A stretch of 64,000 nucleotides of DNA from DASQZT01 sp963728965 (GTDB lineage Bacteria > Acidobacteriota > Terriglobia > Bryobacterales > Bryobacteraceae): positions 310,001-374,000 of the forward strand of contig CAVSMH010000006.1 in the NCBI GenBank assembly GCA_963728965.1, written 5' to 3'. The notes beneath the pieces were generated by a model. That model saw only the letters and a program-made list of their open reading frames with translations, was not told where the DNA came from and did no database searches. Positions 28,066 through 38,100 of this stretch are shown in pieces (the stretch's first letter is position 1; every line of letters starts with the position of its first letter). The position numbers were made by a program, and so were the translations under genes.

Positions 28066-28094
28066 AGGCCGGTGGGGGCTTCCCTCACCGGCCT
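28066..28094 (+). repeat. strong GC hairpin after the multicopper oxidase gene
   Basis: AGGCCGGTG (28066-28074) pairs perfectly with CACCGGCCT (28086-28094), starting ten bases after the stop codon. It has no T-run, so it is either a weak or factor-assisted terminator or a 3'-end stabiliser. Confidence 0.5.
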
Positions 28095-28128
28095 GATCCA
28101 AATCCTAAGAAAAGAGGCAAACTAACAC

Positions 28129-28707
28129 ATGAAGCGCATCCTTCAGATCATCCTTCTTCTTGCAGTCTTGACAGGAACGGCAATGGCCACGCACATCGAC
28201 ATCGCATTTGATCAGTTGCAGCCTGGCGATTTCGTCGGCCTTACCTCCAATCCGATTGCGCTGAATCTTCCGGTCACGCCGTTGCTGTCCTATTTTCCGA
28301 ATGATTCGGTGGCTACCGCGGATGTGGACGATACCGGGATCCATGGTTCTGCGTCGGATATGGGCGCCGTGCTGTCGATTCAGTTTCTGACCCCCGTGCT
28401 CACCGTGCAGGGCAACATGAACTGGCAATCGGCGTCAGGCACAGGTGCCGTCTTTGCCTTCGCCTCCGGGGCGTTCAACCAGGTGGACCTGCCTTCCGGA
28501 CAATTCACCGTGGCCCCCGGCTTCACCTTCGACCAACTGGACATCTTCTTCGCCGACTCTCAGACGTTTGGCGCGAGCGACGTCCAGTTCCAACTGACCC
28601 AACTCTCGGCCGATACGCCGAATGCTCCCGAACCGGCCACCATGGTGCTGCTCGGCACCGGACTGCTGGGATTGGGGCTGCTTCGCTTCCGGAAATCCCG
28701 GTCGTAA
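28129..28707 (+). CDS. PEP-CTERM sorting domain protein
   Basis: A 192-residue exported protein with signal peptide (MKRILQIILLLAVLTGTAMA). The C-terminal sorting signal starts PEPATMVLLGTGLLGLGL and ends in the basic cluster RFRKSRS, i.e. PEP motif, hydrophobic helix, Arg-rich tail, as recognised by exosortase. The mature part is Asp/Phe/Ala-rich and has no catalytic motif I recognise. An AAGAGG ribosome site lies upstream. It is 72 bases after the multicopper oxidase and in the same direction. Such proteins are usually released to, or anchored in, the outer envelope or extracellular matrix. Confidence 0.92.
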   Translation: MKRILQIILLLAVLTGTAMATHIDIAFDQLQPGDFVGLTSNPIALNLPVTPLLSYFPNDSVATADVDDTGIHGSASDMGAVLSIQFLTPVLTVQGNMNWQSASGTGAVFAFASGAFNQVDLPSGQFTVAPGFTFDQLDIFFADSQTFGASDVQFQLTQLSADTPNAPEPATMVLLGTGLLGLGLLRFRKSRS

Positions 28708-28734
28708 CGGCGATGCCGTTCCGGCCCAACCAGG

Positions 28735-28768
28735 GCGGGCAGGCCGTCGCCACCGACATCCTGCCCGC
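28735..28768 (+). repeat. GC hairpin between the PEP-CTERM gene and the SLH gene
   Basis: GCGGGCAGG (28735-28743) pairs perfectly with CCTGCCCGC (28760-28768) around a 16-base loop. No T-run follows. It ends 19 bases before the next ATG. Confidence 0.45.
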
Positions 28769-28787
28769 GTAGTTCACAAGGTATCTC

Positions 28788-31550
28788 ATGGGTCCTCAAT
28801 CGGTCCAATCCGCTTCCTCAGCCTTTGTCTCCCTGGCCCTGCTGGTTTTGGCGCCGCCGGCGTCAGGCCAGCAGGGATATTTGTTTTCCAAGGTGCTTGA
28901 CGGCGGCGCGCCCTGGCCCGGTGGCGGCGGTCCGTTCAACCTCGGCGCGGCCATGACTACTCCTTCGTTTGATGGGAAGTGGATCGTGTTTCGCGATCCG
29001 GGGCCGCAGAGCGATGGCGGGAGTCACGCCGCCATCTGGTCGTATAACACCCAGGATCAGAGCCTGCACCGCCTGGTGGATTTCACTACGGTCGTGCCCG
29101 GTGGCACCGCTACCTTCAGCGACCTGGAATTATCCAATACCGCTCCCATCGTCCGCAACGGCACCGTGGTCTTCGTGGCGCACGACGGCGGCGGCGCGAC
29201 CAACCAGGGCTTGTACGCCGTTCCCGCCGCCGGTGGTGCCGTCAGCCGCGTCGCCAACTACACCACGGTCGACCCGACGGGCGGCCTCTTCACCGTGTTC
29301 GGCACGACCGGTTCGCAAATGGGCGGCTTTTCCTTCGACGGCGGCGCGGTGGTATTCGCCGCCAGCGGCAGCGCCCTTACTTCCGGCGCCTATTCGGCGT
29401 CGCCGGCCGCTGCGGTGTCGGCCACCGTGGCCGACAATCTGCACCCGTTTGCCGCGGCGGGCACGAGCGTCGTCTTCTTTAAGAACCCGGTCGTGAGCGG
29501 CAGCAGTGTGGTCATGGCCGGCACCAATGCTAACCAGACGTATGAAGGCCTCTACCTGGGATCGGTAGGCGGAAACGGCACGTTGACCGAACTGCTCAAC
29601 TCCAACCAGAACCTGCCCGGCAATCCGAACACCGCTTTTCATACGCGCTTCGATACACCCATGCTGGCATTCGATGGCACGACGGTGGTGTTCCGCGCGC
29701 ATGATGCCAATACCCCGGGCCTGGGCTTCTTCGGCTTATACAGTACCGACCTGACCTCCCACACCATCAACCGCATCGCCGATCTGAATACGGCCCTGCC
29801 GGGCCTCGGCAAAGTGGTCTACCTGGCCAGCGCGGGAGTCGCGCTCCACAACGGATTGGTCTTGTTTCGGGCCACCGATATCAACTTGAACAGCGCCCTC
29901 TACCAGTGGAAGAACGGCGCTTTGACGCGGTTGATCGGGACCGGCGACGTGCTGGCGGGCCTGCCGGTGCAGGCGGTGGGCGAGCCCGGAACGACCGCCG
30001 CATTCGGCGGAAGCTTTGTCGTCACCGTCTTCACCAGCGCATCCACCAGCCCGGCCCTGTATCTGGCCACGCCGGTGGCGGCCGGGAGCGTGTTGACCAT
30101 TTCCAAAACACACAGCGGCAGTTTCACCCAGGGACAGGGCGCGGCCACGTATACGGTCACCGTATCTAACCAGGCATCGGCCCTTCCGACCAGCGGCACG
30201 GTGATCGTCACCGAGAAGCCGCCGGCCGGGATGAACCTCGTCTCCATGGCCGGCACCGGCTGGGCGTGCGGCGGCAACCAGTGCTCCCGGAACGACGTGC
30301 TGAACCCCGCAGCTGCCTACCCGGCCCTGACCGTCACCGTCTCGGTGCAAGGCAATGCGCCCTCCCAGTTGACCAACCAGGTGACCGTATCCGGAGGCAA
30401 CTCCGCCGCGGCGAGCGCGGCCGATACCACCGTGATTGCGGCGGCCGGCTGCGGCGCCACGTTTACCCCGCAGGCGTTCGTCGACCAGGGGGCGCAGACT
30501 CTGCCCGTGGCGGTTACGGCGGCGGGCGGGTGCGGCTGGACATCCACCAGCAGCGCTTTCTGGCTGATTGTCCAGTCGGCGAGCCCCGTGACCGGCACCG
30601 GCACGGTTTCCATCGCCGTCGCGGCCAACAACACCGGCGCCGAGCGAACCGGCACCTTGTCCATCGGCGGCAGCACCCTGATGGTGACCCAGCGCCAGAC
30701 CGCGGCGATATTCGCCGACGTGCCGCCATCCAACGGATTTTTCGATGCCATTAACCTGCTCTACGGCCGCTCCATTACGGCGGGATGCGGCACCGCGCCG
30801 CGGCTGTACTGTGCCGATCGCAATGTGACCCGTGCCGAAATGGCGGTATTCATCATCCGGTCGGTGATGGGAGGCGACAATTTCGGATACAACGGCACCC
30901 CCTATTTCAACGATGTCCCGGTGGCCCATCCCTACTTCCGCTGGATTCAGAAAATGAAAGAGCTGGGGATCACCTCGGGGTGCACGGCGTCCGACTACTG
31001 TCCCGATGCGTGGATCACCCGCGCCCAGATGGCGGTCTTCATTATCCGCGCGCGGTATGGCGCGGCCGAGCCCTACAGCTTTCCGCAGACGCCGTATTTC
31101 AACGATGTGCCCCCGGGAGACGGCTACTTCTCCCCGATTCAGAAGATGCGGCAGGTGGGGATTACCGCCGGCTGCGGCAATACCGCTTTCTGTCCCGACG
31201 CGCCGGCGACCCGCGGGCAGATGGCGGTGTTCCTCATGCGCGGCGAGTTCAACCAGTTGATGCCGCCCGGCGCCGCCTCGATTGTCTCCATCGCCCCGGC
31301 GACCGGCATCCCGGGAGCCGCTTTCACGGCCGCGATTTCCGGCCAGAACACGAATTTTTCAGCGGGTACCACGCAGGTGAGTTTGGGTGCGGGCCTCACC
31401 GTGAACAATATCGTGGTGGTGGATTCCACCCACGTGAACGCACAAGTGCAGATTGCGGCCGAAGCCATATTGGGGCCGCGGACGGTGGTGGTGACAACCG
31501 GAACCGAAGAGGCAGTCCTGCCGAACGGTTTCCGAATTCAGTTACAGTAA
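28788..31550 (+). CDS. secreted multidomain surface protein: repeat domain, DUF11, BACON, three SLH modules, IPT/TIG
   Basis: A 920-residue exported protein with N-terminal signal peptide. Residues about 25-430 form a beta-rich, probably propeller-like region with recurring 'DLNTALPGLGK'-type and 'FDGTTVVFRAHD'-type segments. A DUF11-like domain (433-550, VLTISKTHSGSFTQGQGAAT), a BACON-like domain (554-635), three S-layer-homology modules (about 640, 704, 768) and an IPT/TIG-like beta domain (831-920) follow. SLH modules attach proteins to the cell surface. Each module here contains two cysteines at matching positions (e.g. GITSGCTASDYCPDAWITRA), which is unusual and could form a disulfide. 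The N-terminal half is clearly paralogous to the next gene. Function unknown; probably adhesion or substrate binding. Confidence 0.85.
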   Translation: MGPQSVQSASSAFVSLALLVLAPPASGQQGYLFSKVLDGGAPWPGGGGPFNLGAAMTTPSFDGKWIVFRDPGPQSDGGSHAAIWSYNTQDQSLHRLVDFTTVVPGGTATFSDLELSNTAPIVRNGTVVFVAHDGGGATNQGLYAVPAAGGAVSRVANYTTVDPTGGLFTVFGTTGSQMGGFSFDGGAVVFAASGSALTSGAYSASPAAAVSATVADNLHPFAAAGTSVVFFKNPVVSGSSVVMAGTNANQTYEGLYLGSVGGNGTLTELLNSNQNLPGNPNTAFHTRFDTPMLAFDGTTVVFRAHDANTPGLGFFGLYSTDLTSHTINRIADLNTALPGLGKVVYLASAGVALHNGLVLFRATDINLNSALYQWKNGALTRLIGTGDVLAGLPVQAVGEPGTTAAFGGSFVVTVFTSASTSPALYLATPVAAGSVLTISKTHSGSFTQGQGAATYTVTVSNQASALPTSGTVIVTEKPPAGMNLVSMAGTGWACGGNQCSRNDVLNPAAAYPALTVTVSVQGNAPSQLTNQVTVSGGNSAAASAADTTVIAAAGCGATFTPQAFVDQGAQTLPVAVTAAGGCGWTSTSSAFWLIVQSASPVTGTGTVSIAVAANNTGAERTGTLSIGGSTLMVTQRQTAAIFADVPPSNGFFDAINLLYGRSITAGCGTAPRLYCADRNVTRAEMAVFIIRSVMGGDNFGYNGTPYFNDVPVAHPYFRWIQKMKELGITSGCTASDYCPDAWITRAQMAVFIIRARYGAAEPYSFPQTPYFNDVPPGDGYFSPIQKMRQVGITAGCGNTAFCPDAPATRGQMAVFLMRGEFNQLMPPGAASIVSIAPATGIPGAAFTAAISGQNTNFSAGTTQVSLGAGLTVNNIVVVDSTHVNAQVQIAAEAILGPRTVVVTTGTEEAVLPNGFRIQLQ

Positions 31551-31607
31551 GCCTTCAGCGAAACCGCAGGTTTCCGGAAGAGGGGATTCAAACAGGAGGT
31601 GAATCGC

Positions 31608-33629
31608 ATGTCATACAGGTGGATCATGGATAGGCGCAATCGCTGCGCCACAACGCTGGTTTGGCTGGCGGCGCTGGCCGCCGGAGCCCACGCCCAGCAA
31701 TCCTATTCGTTCTCCAAGCTGGTGGATGGGGCCACGCCATGGCCCATCGACAACGGAGTATTCAACCTCGCGCCCGCTCCCACGGCGCCTTCCTACGATG
31801 GCAAGTACATCGTGTTCCGCGATCCGTCCATCCAGACCGACAGCGGAAGCCACGCGGCGATCTGGTCGTACAACACCCAGGATCAGACCTTCCGGCGGCT
31901 GGTGAACCTGACCACGGCCGTGCCCGGCAGCGCCAGCACGTTCAGCGATCTCGAAGTGGCGAACACGGCGCCGGTGGTGCGCAACGGGACGGTGATTTTT
32001 GTGGCGCACGACGGCGGCGGAGGGAGCAACCAGGGGCTCTACTCGGTTCCGGCGGCCGGAGGCGCGGTGACCCGCGTGGCCAACTACACCACCGCCGATC
32101 CGAGCGGCGGCGTCTTCAGCGTGTTCGGCCCCACCGGTTCCCAGATGGGCGGCTTCTCGTTCGATGGTAGCGGCGTGGCCTTTCAGGCCAGCGGCAGCAC
32201 CTTGACCAGCGGCGTCTACTTCGCCAGGCCCGACGGGACGGGCGTGGCCCTGGTGGCCGATGGCGCCCACCCGTACACTGCCGGGACCACCAGGGTCAGC
32301 ATCTTTTCCGCCCCCGCCATCAACGGCAGCAACATCGTGATGTTCGGCAAGGACAGCACCAATCCGGCGACTTCCTACCAGGGCATCTATCTCGGCTCGC
32401 CCACCGGCAACGGCACCGTCAAGGAGCTGGTGAACTCCACCATGGCGCTGCCCGGCAATCCCAACGCCAACTCGCAAACACGCTTCGATGAGCCGATCCT
32501 CGCGTTCGACGGCAGCCTGGTGGTGTTCCGGGCTCATGACGGCAACAGCGTGCCGGTCTTCTCCGGGTTGTACAGCACCGACCTGACCTCCGGCAAGATC
32601 GCCCGCATCGCGGATGTCAATTCGACCCTGCCGGGGCTGGGAAAACTGGTGTCGGTGGCCACCAGCGGCGTGGCGGTCAACCAGGGCTCGGTGCTGTTCA
32701 AGGCCGGCGATGTCAGCGGCGCCAGCGGGCTGTACCTTTGGAGCAACGGAACCATCGCCCGGGTGGCCGGCACCAACGATACGATCGGCGGGCTGCTGGC
32801 CCAGGGCGTGGGCGAACCCGGCCCCTCCGCCATGTTCGGCTCGAGCTTTGCTTTCACCGTCCACTTTGCCGGACCCAACAGCCCGGCCCTGTTTTTCGCG
32901 ACACCGGCGGCCAGCACCATCACGGTGAGCGCGGTGACCAACAGCGCCAGCTACGGGCTGGCATCCATCGCCCCGGGCGAAGTCGTGACCCTCTTCGGCT
33001 CCGGCATGGGCCCCGCCACGCGCGCCGATTACCAGTGGGTGGACAACCAGATTCCGCCGGCCCTGGCCGGTGTGCGGGTGCTGGTCAACGGGATCGCGGC
33101 GCCCATGTTATACGCCAACGACCAGTTCTGTGCGGCGATCGTGCCTTTCGGCATCGCCGGCATGAGCCATGCCTCGGTGCAGGTGGAGTATAACGGCAAC
33201 CTCTCGCCGGCCGTCATTGTCCCGGTCACCAACACCATGCCGGGCCTGTTTACGGCGGATACCAGCGGCAGCGGTCCGGGCGCGATTTCCTACCCCGATG
33301 GCAGTTATAATGATGCTTCGAACCCGGCCGCGCCGGGCTCGACGGTCGTCTTGTGGGCGTCCGGCCTGGGGCCGTTGAGCACCATCCCGGCGGATGGCTC
33401 CGTGGTGTCCGCCACGCCCGCTTTACCCACGTTGCAGTTTCCCGTCACTGTCACCATCGGCGGGAAAACCGCGTCAATCCTGTATCAGGGCCCGGCTCCA
33501 CAGGCGGTGGCCGGCCTGTATCAGATCAATGTTGCGATTCCGGACGGCACGCCCAGCGGGCCGGCGGCGGTGGTGGTGACCAGCGATGGCCGGGAGAGCC
33601 AGCCGAATGTCACGGTAGCCGTGAAGTAA
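31608..33629 (+). CDS. secreted protein with shared N-terminal repeat domain and TIGR03437-like C-terminus
   Basis: A 673-residue exported protein. AGGAGGT lies seven bases before the ATG at 31608; a GTG nine bases upstream is a less likely start. Residues about 30-425 align throughout with the preceding gene (for example SHAAIWSYNTQDQ in both), so the two are tandem duplicates. The C-terminus (about 437-673) is different: AVTNSASYGLASIAPGEVVT, FGSGMGP, GIAAPMLYANDQ and YQINVAIPDGTPSGPAAVVV are the signature of TIGR03437, a C-terminal domain expanded in Solibacter. The role of the domain is not known; surface retention or secretion is plausible. Confidence 0.88.
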   Translation: MSYRWIMDRRNRCATTLVWLAALAAGAHAQQSYSFSKLVDGATPWPIDNGVFNLAPAPTAPSYDGKYIVFRDPSIQTDSGSHAAIWSYNTQDQTFRRLVNLTTAVPGSASTFSDLEVANTAPVVRNGTVIFVAHDGGGGSNQGLYSVPAAGGAVTRVANYTTADPSGGVFSVFGPTGSQMGGFSFDGSGVAFQASGSTLTSGVYFARPDGTGVALVADGAHPYTAGTTRVSIFSAPAINGSNIVMFGKDSTNPATSYQGIYLGSPTGNGTVKELVNSTMALPGNPNANSQTRFDEPILAFDGSLVVFRAHDGNSVPVFSGLYSTDLTSGKIARIADVNSTLPGLGKLVSVATSGVAVNQGSVLFKAGDVSGASGLYLWSNGTIARVAGTNDTIGGLLAQGVGEPGPSAMFGSSFAFTVHFAGPNSPALFFATPAASTITVSAVTNSASYGLASIAPGEVVTLFGSGMGPATRADYQWVDNQIPPALAGVRVLVNGIAAPMLYANDQFCAAIVPFGIAGMSHASVQVEYNGNLSPAVIVPVTNTMPGLFTADTSGSGPGAISYPDGSYNDASNPAAPGSTVVLWASGLGPLSTIPADGSVVSATPALPTLQFPVTVTIGGKTASILYQGPAPQAVAGLYQINVAIPDGTPSGPAAVVVTSDGRESQPNVTVAVK

Positions 33630-33646
33630 GCGGTTCCCGGGCGGCA

Positions 33647-33667
33647 GGGCCGATCGGCGATCGGCCC
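33647..33667 (+). repeat. hairpin GGGCCGATC-GGC-GATCGGCCC
   Basis: A perfect 9-base stem with a three-base loop, 17 bases after the stop codon of the TIGR03437 gene, again without a T-run. It would separate the secreted-protein block from the cusBA genes. Confidence 0.5.
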
Positions 33668-33738
33668 GCCGGACCCAATCCAGGCGCGGGGCGCGCCAAC
33701 CAAAAATGGGCAGACCTGGGCTGTCCGAGGCGAGTGTT

Positions 33739-35166
33739 ATGCGAACGAAGTGGTTCCTCTCGATTCTTCTTGCGGTCGTGGCGTTCGTGACCGGTTACGT
33801 GGTGCGGCCGTCAGGCGGCGCCGGAGCAAAGAACGATGCCCGCAAGCCGCTCTATTACCATGACCCGATGCACCCGGCATACAAGTCGGACAAACCTGGG
33901 ATCGCTCCCGATTGCGGCATGCAACTGGAGCCGGTATATGCCGAAGACGTGGCCGGCGGCGGCGATGAAGGCGCCAGCCTTCCGCCGGGCGCGGTGCGCG
34001 TCAGCGTGGATCGGCAGCAGGTGATGGGCCTGCGCACCGCCGCGGTATCGCGCAGTTCGGGCGCGCATACCTTGCGCCTGCTGGGGCGCGTGGCGCCGGA
34101 CGATACCCGCGTCTACCGCGTCACGGCGCTGGCCGAAGGCGTGGTGGAGGCGGTGTCGTCGCTGGGCGTGGGCAACCTGGTCAAACGCGACGATCTGCTG
34201 GCCGAGTACTTTGTCGCCACCCAGGAACTCTACAACGCCTTCCAGGGATTTTTCCTGGCCATGAACGCGCGCGCGCAGGGCGTTGCCCTGGTGAGCGGCA
34301 CTCCGGCGCAGTCGGCGCAGGACGAAGTCAAGCTCTCCGAGGATCTGCTGCGCGTCTACGGGCTGAGCGAGACGCAGATTCGCGAAATCGGCACCACCCG
34401 GCAGGCCAGCCACAACATCCAGTTCCGTGCGCCGGTGGATGGTTTGATTCTGCTGCGCGACGCGGCACTCGGCCAGAAGCTGGAGCGCGGCAAGGAAATC
34501 TTCCGGGTGGCCGACCTGCGGCGCGTGTGGGTGCTGGTGGATGTCTTCGAGGGCGATAGCGGCCTGGTCCGGCCCGGCCTCGCGGCGCGGGTGCGCTATC
34601 GCGACCGATCCTACCGCACCACCGTGGGCACCATCGTGCCGGCGTTCGATGCGGCGTCGCGCACCTTGAAGCTGCGCCTGGAGCTCGACAATCCCGACAT
34701 GCTCTTACGTCCCGACATGTTCGTGGACGTGGAACTGGACGTGAAGGAGCCGGAAGGAATCAGCGTGCCGCTCGAAGCCGTGCTCGATTCCGGAACGCGG
34801 AAAACCGTCTTCGTCAAGACCGGCGAAGGCGCCTTCGAGTCCCGCCGGGTGAGTACCGGGGCGCGCTATGCCGATCGCATCCAGATCGCCGGCGGCCTCG
34901 AAGACGGCGAAGAGGTGGTGGTCTCGGGGATGTTTCTGCTCGATTCGGAGAGCCGCCTGCAAATGACGGCCGCCGAATCGGCCCGGCCGCCGCTGCCCCC
35001 GGGCGCGAAACTCGACCCGGTGTGCGGCATGCAGGTGGATCCCCAAAAAACCGCCCATCATTCCGAGTACGAAGGCGTCACTCATCATTTCTGCTCGAAA
35101 GGCTGCAAGGATAAGTTCGATGCCGACCCGGCGCGCTACGCGCCAAAGAAGGGCGGCCAGGCGTGA
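33739..35166 (+). CDS. cusB: CusB-type periplasmic adaptor with heavy-metal-binding and YHS domains
   Basis: Membrane-fusion protein of a heavy-metal RND efflux system, 475 residues. An N-terminal anchor/signal (FLSILLAVVAFVTGYVV) is followed by a heavy-metal-binding domain (YYHDPMHPAYK ... GIAPDCGMQLEPVY, about 37-65). The barrel-sandwich/alpha-hairpin adaptor core comes next (NIQFRAPVDGLIL ... GKEIFRVADLRRVWVLVD). At the C-terminus is a YHS domain (LDPVCGMQVDPQKTAHH ... HFCSKGCKDKFDADP, about 425-465) with metal-binding Cys/His. Having both a front and a rear metal module on one adaptor suggests metal delivery from a chaperone. The ATG at 33739 was chosen because it starts the signal segment. 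Its stop overlaps cusA by four bases. Confidence 0.92.
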   Translation: MRTKWFLSILLAVVAFVTGYVVRPSGGAGAKNDARKPLYYHDPMHPAYKSDKPGIAPDCGMQLEPVYAEDVAGGGDEGASLPPGAVRVSVDRQQVMGLRTAAVSRSSGAHTLRLLGRVAPDDTRVYRVTALAEGVVEAVSSLGVGNLVKRDDLLAEYFVATQELYNAFQGFFLAMNARAQGVALVSGTPAQSAQDEVKLSEDLLRVYGLSETQIREIGTTRQASHNIQFRAPVDGLILLRDAALGQKLERGKEIFRVADLRRVWVLVDVFEGDSGLVRPGLAARVRYRDRSYRTTVGTIVPAFDAASRTLKLRLELDNPDMLLRPDMFVDVELDVKEPEGISVPLEAVLDSGTRKTVFVKTGEGAFESRRVSTGARYADRIQIAGGLEDGEEVVVSGMFLLDSESRLQMTAAESARPPLPPGAKLDPVCGMQVDPQKTAHHSEYEGVTHHFCSKGCKDKFDADPARYAPKKGGQA

Positions 35167-38100
35167 CCGGCCGCATCATCGAGTTCTCCGCGAACAATCG
35201 CCTGGTGATTTTCGTGGCGACGGCCGCCGCCTGCCTGTTCGGCTGGTGGTCGATGGTGCACGTGCCGCTGGATGCGATTCCCGACCTGTCGGACACTCAG
35301 GTCATCGTCTATTCCAAGTGGGACCGCAGCCCCGATATCGTCGAAGACCAGGTGACCTACCCCATCGTCACGGCGCTGTTGGGAGCGCCCAAGGTGAAGG
35401 CGGTGCGCGGGTTTTCCGACTTCGGGTACTCCTACGTGTACGCCATTTTCGAGGATGGCACGGACCTGTACTGGGCGCGTTCGCGGACCCTGGAATACCT
35501 CGCCGGCGTGCTGCCGGACCTGCCGCAGGGCGTGAAGACCACCCTGGGTCCGGATGCGACGGGGTTGGGCTGGATCTTCCAATACGTCCTGGTGGACACC
35601 TCCGGCAAACACAGCCTGGCGGACCTGCGCTCCACCCAGGACTGGTATCTGCGCTATCACCTCAAATCGGTGCCCGGCGTGAGCGAAGTCGCCGCGGTGG
35701 GCGGATTCGGCCGCCAATACCAGATCAACGTGGACCCGCGCAAGCTTCAGGCGTTCGGTATTCCCATCGCGAAGGTGGTGGAAGCAGTGCGGGGCGCCAA
35801 CGTCGAGATCGGCGCGCGCCTCATCGAGTTCGGCGGCGCCGAGTATATGGTGCGCGGCGTCGGCTATGCCAAATCGGTGCACGACCTGGAAGAGAGCGTG
35901 ATTACCGCCACCGACGACGGCACGCCCATCCGTGTCCGCGATGTCGGACAGGTGGTGCCGGGACCCGATTTCCGGCGCGGCGTGGCCGATCTGGACGGCA
36001 CCGGCGAGGCCGTTTCGGGCATCGTGGTGATGCGCCAGAACGAGAACGCGCTGGACGTGATCGAGCGCGTGAAGGCGCGGCTCAAGGAGATCGCACCGGG
36101 GTTGCCGGAGGGCGTCCGGGTGGTGCCCATCTACGACCGCTCCGAGCTGATCAAACGCGCCATCGGCAATCTGAAACAGACCATCTACGAAATCATCGCC
36201 ACGGTGATGCTGGTGATCCTGCTGTTCCTGTGGCACGTGCCCAGCGCGCTGATTCCGGCCATCACCATCCCGGTGGCGGTGCTGCTCTCGTTCATTCCCT
36301 TCCGCTACATGGGCATGACCGCCAACATCATGTCGCTGGGCGGCATCGCCATCGCCATGGGCGGGCTGGTGGACGCGGCGATCGTGGTGGTGGAGCAGAC
36401 CCACAAGCGGCTCGAGGAATGGGAAGCCGGCGGCCGCGTCGGGCAGTATCGCGACGTGGTGGTTGCGGCGGTCAAGGAGGTCGGCGGCGCGAGCTTCTAT
36501 TCGCTGCTGGTGATTTCGGTATCGTTCCTGCCGGTGCTGGCGCTCGAAGCGCAGGAGGGGCGGCTGTTCAAGCCGCTGGCGTACACCAAGACGCTGACCA
36601 TGATGGTGGCGGCCTTCCTGGCCATCACGCTCGATCCCGCGCTGCGCCTGACGCTCACCCATCTGCGCAATTTCAACTTCCGCATCGGCTGGCTGGCCAA
36701 GGCCGCCAACGCCGTCCTGGTGGGCAACATCCAAAGGGAAGAGCGCCATCCGATTTCGCGGATCCTGGTGCGTTCCTACGAACCGGTGGTGCGCTGGACG
36801 CTGGCCCACCGGACCGTGGTGATCGCCACGGCGATGGTGCTGATGGTCTGCACCATACCCGTGGCGATGCGGCTCGGCACCGAGTTCATGCCGCCGCTTG
36901 ACGAAGGGTCGCTGCTGTACATGCCTTCGGCCATGCCCGGCATTTCGATTGCTGAGGCGCAGCGCCTGCTCCAGGTGACCGACCGTGTGATTCGCGCGTT
37001 CCCGGAAGTGGATCGGGTGCTCGGCAAGGCGGGACGCGCCGATACGGCCACCGACCCCGCGCCGCTCTCCATGCTGGAGACGGTCATCACGCTCAAGCCG
37101 AAATCCGCGTGGCGCCGCGTGCCCACCTGGTATTCGGGCTGGGCTCCGGAGTGGCTGAAAGTGGTGCTGCGGCACGTCACTTCCGACACCCTTTCCTCCG
37201 AACAACTGGTGGCGGAATTGAACCAGGCCCTGTCGGTGCCGGGCGTGAGCAACGCATGGACCATGCCCATCAAGGGCCGGATCGAGATGTTGACCACCGG
37301 CGTGCGCACGCCCCTGGGACTGAAGGTGCTCGGCGCCGATGCCCGGGAAATCGGCCGCATCGGCCAGCAGATCGAGGGAGCCCTGCACGGCGTGCCGGGT
37401 GTGCGCAGCGTTTTTTCGGAGCGCACCGGGGACGGCTTCTTCCTCGATATCGTGTGGAACCGGGAGCGCCTGGCGCGCTACGGGGTGAGCGTTCAGGAGG
37501 CGGCGGACACGCTGGCCAGCGCCATCGGCGGCGAGACCGTCACCACCACCGTGGAAGGCCGCGCGCGGTATTCGGTGAACGTCCGCTACCTGCGCGATTT
37601 CCGCAGCGATTTCGACGCCATCGCGCGCGTGTTGATCCCGGTGGGCGATGGCAAACGGCAGATTCCGCTGGGCGACCTGGCCACCGTGCGCACGGCCTCC
37701 GGACCGGCCATGATTCGCGACGAAGACGGCCTCATCACCGGCTACGTGTATGTGGATGTGGCGGACCGCGATATCGGCGGCGTCGTGGCCGACGGCAAAC
37801 GGGCGATCGCCGCCAAGCTGCACCTGCCGCAGGGATATTCGATCCGCTGGACGGGTCAATACGAGGCCATGGAGCGGGTCACCGAGCGGCTGCGCACGGT
37901 GGTGCCGGTGACGCTGGTCTTGGTCGTGCTGCTGCTGTGGCTGAATACCCGCTCGTTCGCCAAGACGGCGATTGTGCTGCTGGCCGTACCGTTTTCGGCC
38001 ATCGGAGCGTTCTGGGGGCTGTGGCTCCTGGGGTACAACATGAGCGTGGCGGTGTGGATCGGGCTGATCGCGCTGATGGGGGTAGACGCCGAAACGGGCG

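Noticed and set aside
24277..28101. A 1274-codon open frame antisense to the multicopper oxidase
   Set aside because: It covers almost exactly the oxidase gene on the other strand, is His/Gly/Val-rich and has no signal, motif or ribosome site. The oxidase with complete copper motifs is the real gene.
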